Positions 1 through 10,721 of a DNA stretch of 64,000 bases are shown here, piece by piece (position 1 is the first letter of the stretch; each line of letters begins with the position of its first letter). The stretch comes from Cyclospora cayetanensis. Its lineage: Eukaryota; Apicomplexa; Conoidasida; Eucoccidiorida; Eimeriidae. The position numbers and the translations under genes are program-made. The stretch covers positions 62,001 through 126,000 of the forward strand of contig NW_020312049.1 in NCBI RefSeq assembly GCF_002999335.1, given 5' to 3'. Under the pieces are notes generated by a model, which worked only from the letters and a program-made list of their open reading frames with translations, did not search any database and was not told where the DNA came from.

Positions 1-320
1 CGTGTCCAGCATCTGCCTCCGCGAATGGATGCGTGTGAATGTTTCGTGGCGGGACGACACTTACTCATGGCTCCTTGCAGCTTCGCCTGGCCCTTCTTGT
101 TTCTGCAGCCTATGCATGAACCCCAATTCCTTCTCGCTAAGAGACTGGGGGGTCTCCCCGCTGCTGCAGGAAGGCCTTGTGGGTGAGCACACAGCTCGTG
201 AGGTGCTGAGGCCAATCAGGCCAAGACCCTTACCTGTGCCTGTTGCTCTACCTGCAGCAGCAAGGCAGACAAGGCAGCAACACGTATCTGGTGAGGCGGT
301 GCATCCAAAAGAGGATAGAT
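1..320. other. Left edge, possible upstream exon or 5' UTR of the first gene
   Basis: Open reading continues leftward from the Gln-rich gene without a recognisable start. Several CTGCAG-type acceptor-like sites occur, for example near 240-255, so an upstream exon outside the window cannot be excluded. Nothing here resembles a known domain. Confidence 0.3.
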
Positions 321-2954
321 ATGTTAGCACCTTGTCAGTGTGTTCGTGGTCGTTACATTGGGTTTTATGTGCTAGTACTGCTATGGTCAGGTGGCACTCA
401 CCAAGAAAGCGACACAGCAACGCCAGGCGCCACAGGGGGGCAGCCAGCTGCTTCTCCTCCAGCTGAAGGCGCAACGGGTAGCAGCCGCAGCACCAGCAAC
501 AAAACCTTATCGCAGCAACAGCAGCAAGTGCAGACTCCGACGATGCAGGAAGCAAGCGCAGAGGGGCGGTCACTCCTTCGAACCGAAAGGGCGTCTACCC
601 TAGTTCTTGTTCCTGATTCTGTGACCAGTTCGTTGCATCTTGATTGCGGGGAGCCACTTCCCACGGAAGCATCCGAGGATCTTGCTCTTGATGCATGTGC
701 TATGTGTGCACCATCTACGGCAACCCCTGCAGCAATGCACGCCGATCTGATGGTCACAGCCCAAGACGTAGGACTAGCCCTGGCAGCTGTGGCTGTTACC
801 GAGACAGACGCAGCAGCCGCAGCAGCAGCGCAAGAGCTGGATGCGCCTCGCGCTGCTGGCTCTAATAAATCCGCAGCAGCGGCAGAACATGCAGCAGATG
901 CTGCTGTCACTTTGTGGAAGTCCGTCTTCAGCAGTAGCGAAGATTCACGTGCTGCAGCTTTGCCTGGTGTTGCTGCACCCCCCATGCAACACTTCCGCAG
1001 CACAGAATTCCTATCACATGACGCAGGCGACCCTCGGAGCGACTTGACACTGCAAGAGCAGCAGCTGCGGCACACGCTGAAGGTACAGCAGCAGCACCAG
1101 CTGCAGCAGCAAAACGGCCGCTTCACCCGTACCCATACAATACCAATCTTAGAGCGCGATGCTGGACAGCAAAGCTCATCAAAAGCAGCAGCTACTGCTG
1201 CAACAGGCCAGGGGGCAGCAGTGACCATGCCGTCCTGTGCGGCCTTTTTAGCAGGCCCAGTGAAAGCCTCGCCCAGCGGTGATAGTGTATTGCTGGCTTC
1301 TCCGTTTTGGCGCGGCGAGCGAGAGTCACAGAAACAGAAGCCCAAGCGACCAGCGAGAACAAGCAGCAGGAAACAGCAGCAGCTATCTGGAGAGGGGGAT
1401 TGCCGTCTACTCGTGCACCAGCGGCGGCTGCGCGGCTGTACAGGCAGTACCACCAGCACGATGACCAATGGTGGCAGTATTGGCAGCATGCGCAACAGCG
1501 GCAGCAACATTTTCAGTAACAGCAGCAACAGCTGGAACAGCTGCTCCTATAGCAACCACAGCATCCGGTCGACTATGTCCACTCCTGCCGATCGCCTTCT
1601 GCTGTATGCGGACTTCCTGGGAGATGCCGCCATTCCTGAGGATTGCCCCAGCAGCAGGGTCTCGACTCATAACGGGGTACTGATTGCATCAGCTGCTGCA
1701 AAAGCAGATAGTAGATGTGTGCTTCTCTCCGTTGATGAAGCGTCGCTGGGGAAAGTTGTCAAGCGCATTGCCGCAGTTTGCACTGCTGAGCAAAAGCAGC
1801 AGCAAACACAAGTACAGCCGCAGCAGCGCCAAGAGCAGTTGCAGCATCAGCACGCGCAACAGCGGGTGCAGCACGAGCACCAGCACGAATCTGTACAATT
1901 ACCTCAAAGACAAACGCAGGACTCTACGCAGCAGCAGCAACAGCTCTGTCAACAGATGCAGCGGGTGCACCAGCACGCCCAACAGTTGCAGCAGCCTGAA
2001 CCCCTGCAACTGATGCCTCTCCAGCAGCAGCGACGCGTTGTCTCATCGCGCGTTCTTGAAGCTCCCTCCAACCATTGTGACTCTACGAGCAAAGTTCCCA
2101 CAGCCTTTCTTCCTGCTGATGACTCTGGAACCCCACCAACAGCATCTATCAGGGAAACGAGACAGCCTTCTGCCCAGATGCGGCACCACTGTATCGAAAA
2201 TTGCAACAGCATGAACGATGGTGGAAAGACATGTCAGGGGCAGCAGCAACTGCTACAGCAGAAGCACCAGAAAGCGCATGAAGCTCCAAGCACGCCGTTT
2301 GGCTTTGCCTCCTCGCTGCTTGGCACCATTAGCCTGCATGACAACGCAACGAGGGGCCTGTATCAGCAGCGCACTGATGCACACACAACGGTAGGCGCAG
2401 CCAGAACGGCAGCACCAATGCAGATAGAACGCGGGCAGGAGGTCAAAGGTGCTGGGGACGGGGGCACACATGCTCTGATCTCATCGGTATACCTCTCGAC
2501 AGCCGTACCTGCAACACCAACAGCAACGCCTGCTGTTGCTCACCCGAAATCCTCTCCCCGCGTCGCTCCAACTTCTCCAGAAGCAAAGATGGAGGCAGAA
2601 GCAGCACGTGCAGCAGCAGCAGCAGCACATGCAGCTGCAGCTGCTGGTGGTAAGCGGTGCAATACCCCAATCGGAGGGAACAACCGCATGGCAGACCCAG
2701 GGTTTGCCAAAGAGACGTTCCAGCCGCAGCTACCGACTGTGTTGCAGCAACAGAAGCAACAACAGCTGGAAAGAAAGCATTGGTCTCAGAGAGACGTTTT
2801 CGGGTCTGGTGCGCCTGCAGCCGACACTGCAGCGGCTGCAGCAACTTCTGCAGCGCATATTACCAAGTCGGGATTCTATGGGGGACAGCAACAGGTGCAG
2901 CAACACCAAATGCAGCTCACAGCAAAGCTCTTGAAGCTCCAGGCTTTCTTCTAG
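321..2954 (+). CDS. Gln/Ala/Ser-rich hypothetical protein, possibly 5'-incomplete
   Basis: A continuous reading frame of about 877 residues runs from the first true ATG at 321 to a TAG at 2952-2954. The frame stays open upstream to about 243, so the start may lie in an earlier exon. Composition is typical of coccidian low-complexity proteins: CAG-encoded Gln runs (around 1085-1115, 1795-1850 and 1930-2040), Ala runs (around 810-900 and 2590-2650) and a Ser/Asn/Gly-rich stretch (about 1440-1570). A short hydrophobic segment near residues 12-23 could be a signal or anchor, but it could also be read through an unrecognised intron. No catalytic motif or folded domain was recognised. It is accepted as coding because the frame is long and the CAG repeats are phased to Gln or Ala. 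Function unknown. Confidence 0.6.
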   Translation: MLAPCQCVRGRYIGFYVLVLLWSGGTHQESDTATPGATGGQPAASPPAEGATGSSRSTSNKTLSQQQQQVQTPTMQEASAEGRSLLRTERASTLVLVPDSVTSSLHLDCGEPLPTEASEDLALDACAMCAPSTATPAAMHADLMVTAQDVGLALAAVAVTETDAAAAAAAQELDAPRAAGSNKSAAAAEHAADAAVTLWKSVFSSSEDSRAAALPGVAAPPMQHFRSTEFLSHDAGDPRSDLTLQEQQLRHTLKVQQQHQLQQQNGRFTRTHTIPILERDAGQQSSSKAAATAATGQGAAVTMPSCAAFLAGPVKASPSGDSVLLASPFWRGERESQKQKPKRPARTSSRKQQQLSGEGDCRLLVHQRRLRGCTGSTTSTMTNGGSIGSMRNSGSNIFSNSSNSWNSCSYSNHSIRSTMSTPADRLLLYADFLGDAAIPEDCPSSRVSTHNGVLIASAAAKADSRCVLLSVDEASLGKVVKRIAAVCTAEQKQQQTQVQPQQRQEQLQHQHAQQRVQHEHQHESVQLPQRQTQDSTQQQQQLCQQMQRVHQHAQQLQQPEPLQLMPLQQQRRVVSSRVLEAPSNHCDSTSKVPTAFLPADDSGTPPTASIRETRQPSAQMRHHCIENCNSMNDGGKTCQGQQQLLQQKHQKAHEAPSTPFGFASSLLGTISLHDNATRGLYQQRTDAHTTVGAARTAAPMQIERGQEVKGAGDGGTHALISSVYLSTAVPATPTATPAVAHPKSSPRVAPTSPEAKMEAEAARAAAAAAHAAAAAGGKRCNTPIGGNNRMADPGFAKETFQPQLPTVLQQQKQQQLERKHWSQRDVFGSGAPAADTAAAAATSAAHITKSGFYGGQQQVQQHQMQLTAKLLKLQAFF

Positions 2955-4558
2955 GCCAAGCCGAAGGAGGGAAACACTCAGTAGTGAGGGGGGGATCCAG
3001 AGCTTTCAAAGCGTTTCGCGCAGCTGAATGCAGCTACTGAGGGTGAGCAGAGCTTTCACGGTAACACGTGCATAAGCGGCGCATTCACAAGTGGAAGCCT
3101 GTGCCTTTACTGTGTGAGATTGACGATGTAGCAAAAGTCTCATGTGAACAATACGTTGTGGACGTCAAGGCTAGCAGTGTAGGGTATTGGGTGTATGCAT
3201 GCATAGCATAGATTGTTTGCATGGATGTGACACTGCTTTCATACATAGTAGAGTGCATGCACCATATGTGCCTTGCCTATATGCGCATTGTACTAGTGCA
3301 CTAATGGTTGTGGGCCGTAGTAAATGCTTGCATGCACCACCGGATTGCATACATGCAACTATCACGCAATTAGGAGAGGAGAGAGTGAATCTATGGGAGT
3401 GTGTCACTAGACAATTTGCTTTCCCTACCCAGCCGCTGTTCTCGAGAAGACTCGGATTTTTCTGGATAGACATGCAGCTTGTGTTGGTGGGCAGCAGCAT
3501 AACACGCTCTGAATGTAGTCGGAGACGACAAGCCGGTCAGCTAGTTGGCCATCTTTTTTTGACGTTATCCCTAAATTCGAGATATGTTTTTCGCTACAGG
3601 TACTGTAGCAGCAAAGGGAAGGCGCAGAAACTGATCGTTGCAGCAACATGATACTATTGCACATAAGCAAATATCTCCGTTCACCTGCATGTCAGCCGTA
3701 ATATACAATAAGACGCCCATAGTACTAGACACGCTAGCTTCTGAGCCTTCAGGCACCTGCGAAAGAAGGACGGTCGTACCTGTTAATACGTGGACTGTGG
3801 GAGGGGAGTCATAATTAGTAGTATTTGAGACTTTTCTGGGACTTATGACATAGCTAGAGCTTCAGAAGCAGTTCCGAGAAATGCAGTTTTCTGCGTGGAA
3901 GCAGCGTGGGTGAGGAAGTAGTGGAGAGCACCCCTTACAGAACCTCTTTGGAGAGAATAGGTCCTTCAGGAGACTGGCAAGTACCGTCCCCACAGGTTAT
4001 TATAGCCAGCAGCGGCTGAACCCTTGTGCACTATGGCGCTTTGCTGTTGTAAGAAAATACCTACCTCGTTTATCCTGGGAACGAACACATACAGGCCAAC
4101 GACAGCTATGATAAGTCAGTGCTGATGCATTTCACGCTCGTTCCTGCCTATAAAAAATAGCTATTGGGCAGATACGGTACAGCCGCCTCAGGAACACAGA
4201 AAGTGGAGTAAAAGAAAGCTTGGACACAGAGAGATACATGGACAGGAGGTTTTTGTGGAGGGGCGAGTGAAAACGAAGACATTGCTTTCTGCCTTTTCTG
4301 TGGTGTGTCCTTATCTATCTCTGTCTTATAAGAGTAGAGGTGCAAAATACTATGGTTTTTTACACTGGTAATAGGCGGGAAACGCACGGCTGTAAGGAAT
4401 CCAAAGGAACTGATGGAGCTTGTCTCTACTCTTGTTCTGCTTTCTACTTCAGTCTGCCTGCTTTGTAATATCTGCATTTCCTATTAGCTCTTACAGAGGA
4501 GCAGCAGCCCACTCCTAGACCCTCCAGCTTAACCCAGCAGTAGGGTGATAAGGTTGTG
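2955..4558. other. Intergenic, repeat-poor
   Basis: No supported gene. The sequence loses the CAG character of the preceding gene. Around 3190-3360 it is rich in scattered ATGCAT/TGCATG words that create short spurious frames on both strands. No RNA gene was recognised. Confidence 0.5.
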
Positions 4559-5042
4559 ATGCGACAAGCCACAATTGGGCACTTTCTGCCACACCAGTTG
4601 CAACCAGTTCAAATACTAACCTCTTCGCTATTTGCAGGTTGTATATTAGTATATACCATTGGTATCATTGGAGGCTTAGCTCACTACAGTGACAGTGAAC
4701 ACTGCTTGTCTGTGCGCCAAGTTGATATTTACTGCTGTGTGCGAATGCTTGAGGTGCTAAGGGCATGAATCACCGTGCACCCGTGCTGTCCCTCTTCAGT
4801 CCAGCCGGGGGTCTTTGGGGTCAGGGGCAGGGGAAAGTAGAGACATTTTTCAGGGAATACTTCAGAACTGTCCACTAAGTGTTGTATCGGTGTCAGGCAG
4901 TCCCCCGTATGGTCATCCTAGTCGGCGCATTGTGATGGTAGAAAGGATTGCCGCCGATGAGGACCTCAACAAGAAGCAAAACAGCTCACTACTGCTCACT
5001 AGGGAGCTAGCCAGGCTCATGAAGGAAGTGCCTGTACATTGA
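4559..5042 (+). CDS. Candidate 82-residue single-pass membrane protein, two exons
   Basis: This is an inferred small gene. Exon 1 (4559-4661) starts at an ATG and encodes a short N-terminus followed by a hydrophobic stretch, ILTSSLFAGCILVYTI, typical of a transmembrane helix. A GTATCA donor at 4662 pairs with a CAG acceptor ending at 4896, and the phases agree. Exon 2 (4897-5042) gives a hydrophilic, charged tail containing RRIVMVERIAADEDLNKKQ and ending EVPVH-stop. Total is 249 nt, an exact multiple of three. Size and layout resemble small inner-membrane subunits of mitochondrial complexes, but no family was recognised and that role is only a guess. The alternative acceptor at 4853 breaks the phase. 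No homopolymers are present, unlike most neighbours. Confidence 0.45.
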
Positions 5043-5840
5043 CGCTGACTAACGCCCAACGTACTAAAGACAGACAGAAAGGAGAAATGACCTAATCCAT
5101 GGCTTGAAATTAGCACAACATGCTACGCGCACAACCTCCAACAGCTACTGCACGTTAAAATACCGCAGGAGCCGCTGTTGACGTTGGTGCTCTAGTTAGT
5201 AGTGTATGTATCTGCCTCCCAATATGCAAAGGACCACCCAGAGAGGCTGTGCAATGCCCTGTCGGACGCAGCCACAATGCAGCGTACCAGTGGGTCCAAA
5301 GTGAGAGAGCATCAGACATGCGTAGCTGAGAAACATATTATTATATGATTTTACATTTGAAACCGACCCCCCATTTATCGTACAGCAGCCCGTAGGCCCC
5401 AAGTGGGGGCTCGCTGTAGAGAGGGGGCCCCAGAGAGCCAGGGGCCCCCACGGCAACCGGGGGTGTAAGACGCCTGGTGTTGATTCTGGAGCCGCATCGG
5501 GGTATATGCATCTAAAATTCTAATCCAATGACATCCAGGGGCCTCACGCTGGACCCCACTCCAAGTCTTGCCTCGGCTAATTTTGCGCGTAGGGGCCCCT
5601 GGGGGGCCCCTACGTGCAAAACGGGGCAGCCTGAGCTATTTCGTGATCAACTGTCCCCCCCTCGCCATCCTCTTGAACATTGGGGGTCCAGGCAGGCCAG
5701 CACACAGATAGCACTGGGAGCAACAATACCGACGGTGTGAATGTATTCGTAGTAGGAGAGGGGCAGGAACAGGACGTAGAGGAAGAGCAAAAACCGACAC
5801 AGAAGCGACATCCTCTACCTTGGAGTCACCTCCTGCATGG
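5043..5840. other. Intergenic with G/C-block repeats
   Basis: About 800 bases separate the small membrane gene from the RRM gene. The stretch contains clustered GGGGCCCC-type blocks (about 5385-5460) and an inverted repeat at 5582-5620. The last part (5680-5840) is open in one frame and may hold more 5' coding sequence of the RRM gene, which I could not confirm. Confidence 0.4.
5582..5620. repeat. Inverted repeat, 18-bp arms, 3-base loop
   Basis: The left arm 5582-5599 and right arm 5603-5620 are complementary over 18 positions, with one non-Watson-Crick position that would be a G-U pair in RNA. Each arm contains a GGGGCCCC core. The loop is 5600-5602. It lies about 220 bases upstream of the RRM gene start. 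It could be a regulatory hairpin, a transposon remnant or chance; the sequence does not decide. Confidence 0.6.
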
Positions 5841-8800
5841 ATGCAGAGCAATGTGGGCTCATCAGAGGCCACTCACGCTGTGCTCCCCGAGGGCGCTTGT
5901 GCCGGTTGGCTTGCGCTGCAGCAGCAACGGCCTCCCGTCCTCCAGCAGCTACAGCAAGCCCTTGATTTGGAGCTTTCTAAGCAGGGGTATTCTAAGTCTG
6001 TCTGATCCCCGTATGCGTCATGTACCGGGCGCCAGCCGAATGCGCTGGCCGTATCAGCCCCCCCGAGAAGCCGCGGAAGCAGCAGCAGCAGCGGCAGCAG
6101 CAACAGATTGGAGGGAATGGGTGCGGAGGCCCTTAAGGTCACCAGAAACGGGCGAGCCTATAAACTGGCTCTATGAGGCCCCCGAATCTGGGTAAGACAG
6201 GCCTGTGGTGTGAGGCGATTTCAAGGCTTAGAAGGGGCCTAAAAGTCCTCAAGAGGGTCTTTTGTGAGAGACGCTGGGGATTTTTCTCGTCTATTGGAGC
6301 CGCTCTGGCAGCGGCTATGAAACGGGCGTTCCGTGGCCTTAGTTTGGGGATGTTGGATGAGGCAGGGGTGGCATGTTGGGCGAAGGAGGACAAATAACAC
6401 GAGCGAGGCACAGCACTACAAATGCAGATTGACGGGGGGTTGGCAGGAAGGCGCTTCTGTAGTACAAGACACCGTTGGTAGCGGCATTGTGCAAAGCCAT
6501 GTAAAAAACGGCTTCATCATTTCTCTCGGAGCTTACTCGCTTGAGGCCGATTTGTCCTTTTCATTTTCTCAGCTACGAGCCTCTCTCCGTCTACGGCCCT
6601 GAGACGGTTCTCGTGGAGGGGCTGCCTATGGGCCGGACGCCTGAGTTTCTACAGGAGCGTTTGTGGCGCTATTTTTCTCGGTTTGGCAGGGTGAAGTCTG
6701 TTCACGTGCTGCCTCATAAACTGGATCCTTACCAAACAAATGGCAAGGCCTTTGTGGCATTTGAAAAGTCAGAAAAAAACACTCGAGGCCTTCGAAGGCC
6801 AGTCTCTTCCTTCGCTCCGCAATTCCTCTGGTGTCTGCCCGTTCCTCTTTGTGCCGCGGTACCTACCCTTTCAAACGCCACCGTTTGTGGTCTCCACACC
6901 TCCGCCTTCCTCAACTGCACCTGCATGCGTTGCTGTCTTTGGCTATACTCTCCGTTGCCCTTCCGTGCTCTTCTCCTTGTCTAAAGCCTTTTCTACAGTC
7001 TCGGTTACTCGTGTCTCCTAGGAGGCTGCGGAGGGTTGGGCTGTTCCACTTACGAAGCAGAAGCGTATTAGGGCTGCCCTTTGGTCATGTTTTCATTACT
7101 TTTTACACCATGCTGCGAGTGGCTAGACACCGCTACTCTCCCTCGACTTCTTGGCGAGGTCCACGCTCCTCTACTGCTGGTCTTGCCTCACGTATCGCCT
7201 TTGTTCCTTGGCTCGAGCTCTCTTTGTTGTATCTGCCCCAGAGTTAACGTATCGTTATTTTGCTCTGTGTGGCGCGGACTGCCTCTGCCTCCCCAAATCC
7301 TCCTATCGATACGCAGCCTCCGTCCTTCCTTAGTATGATCACTCGCTTTCCGTTTATCTGCCTCTTGCAATAGCTCTTTGTGTGCTTGCCTCCACCTCCG
7401 GCTGCCCTGCTTTCTCTTTTCTGCCGGTATCTGCATCCCCTCTTCCATTCGTCGCGAAGTCTCATCCCCATTTCCTTGTCTTTGCAGGAGCTCTGCTTCG
7501 TCTAATTGCCGTGTGCTTCTTCGCCTGCCTGCCTGCCGCTTTTCTATGCAGTCGCCTCCATGCGTTGCATGCTGTTCGCCTCCCTGTCCGACTTCCTGCC
7601 TCCCTTCATTTCAAAGTTTTGCGGCTCCGGCATCTGGCAACAGGCCGTTGCAGCGATGATCTTTACATACATCGTAAACTCCATGCAAACAGAAGCCTCC
7701 TCTTTCTTGCGAGGTCAGTTATTTCCTTTGTTAAATTTTGCGCTTTCTTCTTGGACCGCCGTGTGCCCTTCTCCTACCCTTCTCCCGCCCGTTCGAACCA
7801 GTGGCCAGAGGATGTTCTGCTATTGCACTGAAGCTTGCATTTGCAGCTGTTATCCTTCTTTCGCTCTTGTCAACCAGAACCGTCCTCCTCCATTGTCTAC
7901 TTGTTCTCCTGTCTTCTGTTTCCTGTTTTTCCAGACAAATGTACCTCTCTTTGCTGCAAGAAGGCCGCCCGCTGTCTTTGTCCAGTCTACGGCGTACGGC
8001 TTTAGTTCGTGGATTCTGTGAAGATCGCTCAGTCCCCTACACTCGAAGGGCGTGGCGCGATGCCCAAAGCTGTGTGGCCCTCGTCTTCGAATCGTGGCGG
8101 GCTTTTCTAGAGGCAGAGCCCTTTAATGAATTCTTTTTGATACTGCCCAGTACGAAGCCGCAGCAGTAGCGGGAACCTCATCGTTAGCATGCAATGACAA
8201 AAGCTACTGGTCGTGCTGCAGAAAGACACAAAGCAACCAATTTCTCGTGTAACCGCTGCTCTGTTAGTACTGCTCGTGCTGCTTTTTTCTCTGCGCCGCA
8301 GATTCTGATCGGGAGACAGAGAGTGGTGCTGCTCCCGTTACAGCTTCAGTAGAAGCAGCACGCGAACAGCAGCAGCTGCTGCTCGCTCCTCGCCTGGTTG
8401 CCCCGGAGCATATTGATGTATTGCTCAAGAGAGGAAGCAGATTGCTGCATGGAAAGCTGGAAGCTGAGTTGTCTGTACACTGGAGAGAGGGAAAACCACG
8501 ACTGCCAGAGTAGGCCCCGGCTGTGTGCTGTATTGTCGCTGCTGGCTTGGTCGGTGGTTTCAAGGCTACTGCATTTTGCATCTGTCTTTTAGTAGGCTGC
8601 AATATGACTGCGCTGCTGGCAGCCTTGCTGTGTGTCCATAGTGAGACGCAGAAGCAAATAGATCGGTGGCTCCACAAAGACCCTCTTCCTGAAGAACTCC
8701 AGACTTGGTCTCGCAGCAAGGATGCCTACAAGTGAGGACACCCGCTGTTGTGGCTGCTTTCTGCCTGCTACTTTGTGGATCTGGTAGATTAGTGCCTGGT

Positions 8801-8958
8801 AACTCGTGTGCGTTGCTGTCTGCAGGATACACGATGAGAGACACCAGTTCAAGATCCGGCTACGCAGGGAAAGAAAGAAAGCAGAGCTGCACCGCCGCCT
8901 CCAGCGGGCTGCAGTAAAACGAGCTGCGGAACTACAGCAGCAACAGCAGCCTGCATGA
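5841..8958 (+). CDS. RRM-domain RNA-binding protein, nine exons, one apparent frameshift
   Basis: Predicted exons are 5841-5995, 6036-6191, 6573-6832, 7022-7083, 7654-7713, 7935-8149, 8302-8509, 8642-8731 and 8826-8958. All splice phases agree and give 445 residues once one extra A is discounted in a run of seven A at 6773-6779. The third exon encodes an RNA recognition motif (about residues 110-190): RNP2-like TVLVEGLP, then FSRFGRVKSVHVLP, then RNP1-like GKAFVAFEK. The reading before the A-run ends EKSEK and the reading after it resumes TLEAFEGQ in the next frame, as the RRM fold needs. The rest is a basic, Leu-rich region ending in a coiled Arg/Lys helix (RLRRERKKAELHRRLQ) and a short Gln tail. 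The RNA target is unknown. The start is the first in-frame ATG; more 5' sequence is possible. The first intron is only 40 nt. Confidence 0.7.
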
Positions 8959-9321
8959 TATGCCGTTATGGCTGCAAATGTGAGGCGGCAGGCTGCCCCC
9001 CCACAGCTGTTGTTACGGGTGATGCTGCATTGGGGAGTAGTTCTACATTATACGTTGCAGCAGGCGTATTAGGGTCGTGAAGCGGTAGCTGCAGCCCGTA
9101 CTGTACAGACGAGACATCGCTGCTTAGTAATGAAAACCGAAGGCAAGAGTAGCAGGGCACACTCTACACTCTGATTTACCCATGGCAGTATTCACAGGAA
9201 CCGCGGCTGTGGCGCAGTGCTTTCGACATGCGTAAAATGGAATAGACCACGGGAAGGAAACAGCAGGTGTAGGATATTTCTAGTCGAGCTTAGTTTCGTT
9301 AGTCTTAAAGGGGTAGTACAT
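8959..9321. other. Short intergenic spacer
   Basis: About 360 bases after the RRM gene. No frame with coding character and no RNA gene recognised. Confidence 0.4.
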
Positions 9322-9665
9322 ATGCCACGTTACATTTGGTCTGTTGGTGCAGTTGTTGGTGGCGTTTCACTGAATATCGTCGTCAGCAGACACTTTGACC
9401 CCTACACTCCAAGGACACTCAATAGAAAGTTACTAAGTTTTCCCCGAAAGAAGCTGATCCTTTTCCTTGCCCTCGCTTTTCAGATTCTCACTAGAGGAGA
9501 GGGACAGCTGGCATATGGGTAGCTGCACCGTGTTTATAATACTCAGACAATTCGCTGCTGGCTGCAGCATGCGCCGAACGCCTACCCACCCAACACATTA
9601 TGTCTTGTTTCGAGCTAACTCTAATTCCGTGCAGCGAAGATTATGAACCAGCAGATAGTTTGTGA
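9322..9665 (+). CDS. Candidate 79-residue membrane-anchored protein, three exons
   Basis: This is an inferred small gene. Exon 1 (9322-9428) starts MPRYIWSVGAVVGGVSLNIV, a hydrophobic N-terminus suited to a membrane anchor, followed by the polar segment SRHFDPYTPRTLNR. A GTTACT donor at 9429 pairs with a strong polypyrimidine-CAG acceptor ending at 9483. Exon 2 (9484-9518) encodes FSLEERDSWHM. A GTAGCT donor pairs with a CAG acceptor ending at 9567, and exon 3 (9568-9665) ends at TGA. Phases agree and the total is 240 nt. The third exon is the least certain; reading on without the second intron gives a different short tail. The shape resembles tiny mitochondrial inner-membrane subunits, but no family was recognised. 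Confidence 0.38.
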
Positions 9666-10721
9666 GTTGTTTGCTAATTCTTAGGTGTGTATACACAGAG
9701 GAGTGGGAATTGCCACTGTGTAGCGCAGTTGTAAACATGGACGCATAGACGCTCATACGGCAATACATAATGTGCCCCCTTGGGCGTTGCTATAGCTAGA
9801 TAGTATCTTGTCGGGCACACATAGTGACCTACCGTAGTACGACATGAACTACACCTAACGGCGCATCAAATTATTAGGATGGAGGTTTGGGGGGCAGGAA
9901 GTCACTAAAAGCCAGGAGCAGCGACAGAAGCGGGTAAACTAGAGTGTTTGCAGTACAGATAATACTTGTGGCATTGTCCTATGGTGGCAGGCTGGTCTTT
10001 GTTTATTTTGCGGACAGGCAACCCCGAAAATGCCTGCCCCCCTGAAGCACCGCCACAGGGGAAGACAAAGGGCCAAAGCCTTCTAGGTCTTGCGCTGTGC
10101 TAGGATATCGACATTGCTTGCGTGTTCCCCGTCCGCGATCAGGAGGGATAACTTTACGGCTATAGCAGAGGATCAACGGTGTCTGGACCAGCATGAACTG
10201 TCTTCGTGCTTTGCATTTGGTGTCTACTGAGCCTGCCGCTGCTGGCTTGTTTTTCTTGCTGCAAACACATTCTTCATCGAGAGCATCTGCTCCAATCAAT
10301 AAACCTTGTCCTCAAAAACACTAAAGCAAAGCGGACACTGGGGGGCCCTGGGTACGTGGGGCCGCTCCCCGCAGTCTACTGGTGCCAGTGCTACATGCGT
10401 TTCCCCTTGTCGGTTTGGCTTCAATTAGGATGCAGCAAGACTGTGCTGATTTTTATGGCCTTGCCTTTATTCCGCCTTTTTGTGGGGTGACTCCCCGGAG
10501 CTGCCCGAGCACCGCAAATCGCCGCTGCCAGGGGGCATCTAGGCCCCTGTGCTTCTGCTTGCTTTTCTGCCACCCTTAGTCCACTTGCTTCATAATTGTA
10601 AACGGATTTAGACGAAAAACAGTTCAACGGGAATTGTGCGGATTTCAGGGGCTTTGGACCAGGCCTGCAATAGAAGACGCGTTTCGCGATCGAGGAGTTG
10701 TAGGCTTTGAGTTTAAGGATC
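9666..10721. other. Intergenic, upstream of importin-4
   Basis: About 1 kb without a supported gene. It should contain the promoter and 5' UTR of the importin gene. Short frames on both strands lack coding character. Confidence 0.4.

Noticed and set aside
398..1528. 376-codon minus-strand frame opposite the first gene
   Set aside because: It is the complement of CAG-rich coding sequence: poly-Leu/Cys/Ala shadows produced by GCT/CTG repeats, with no domain.
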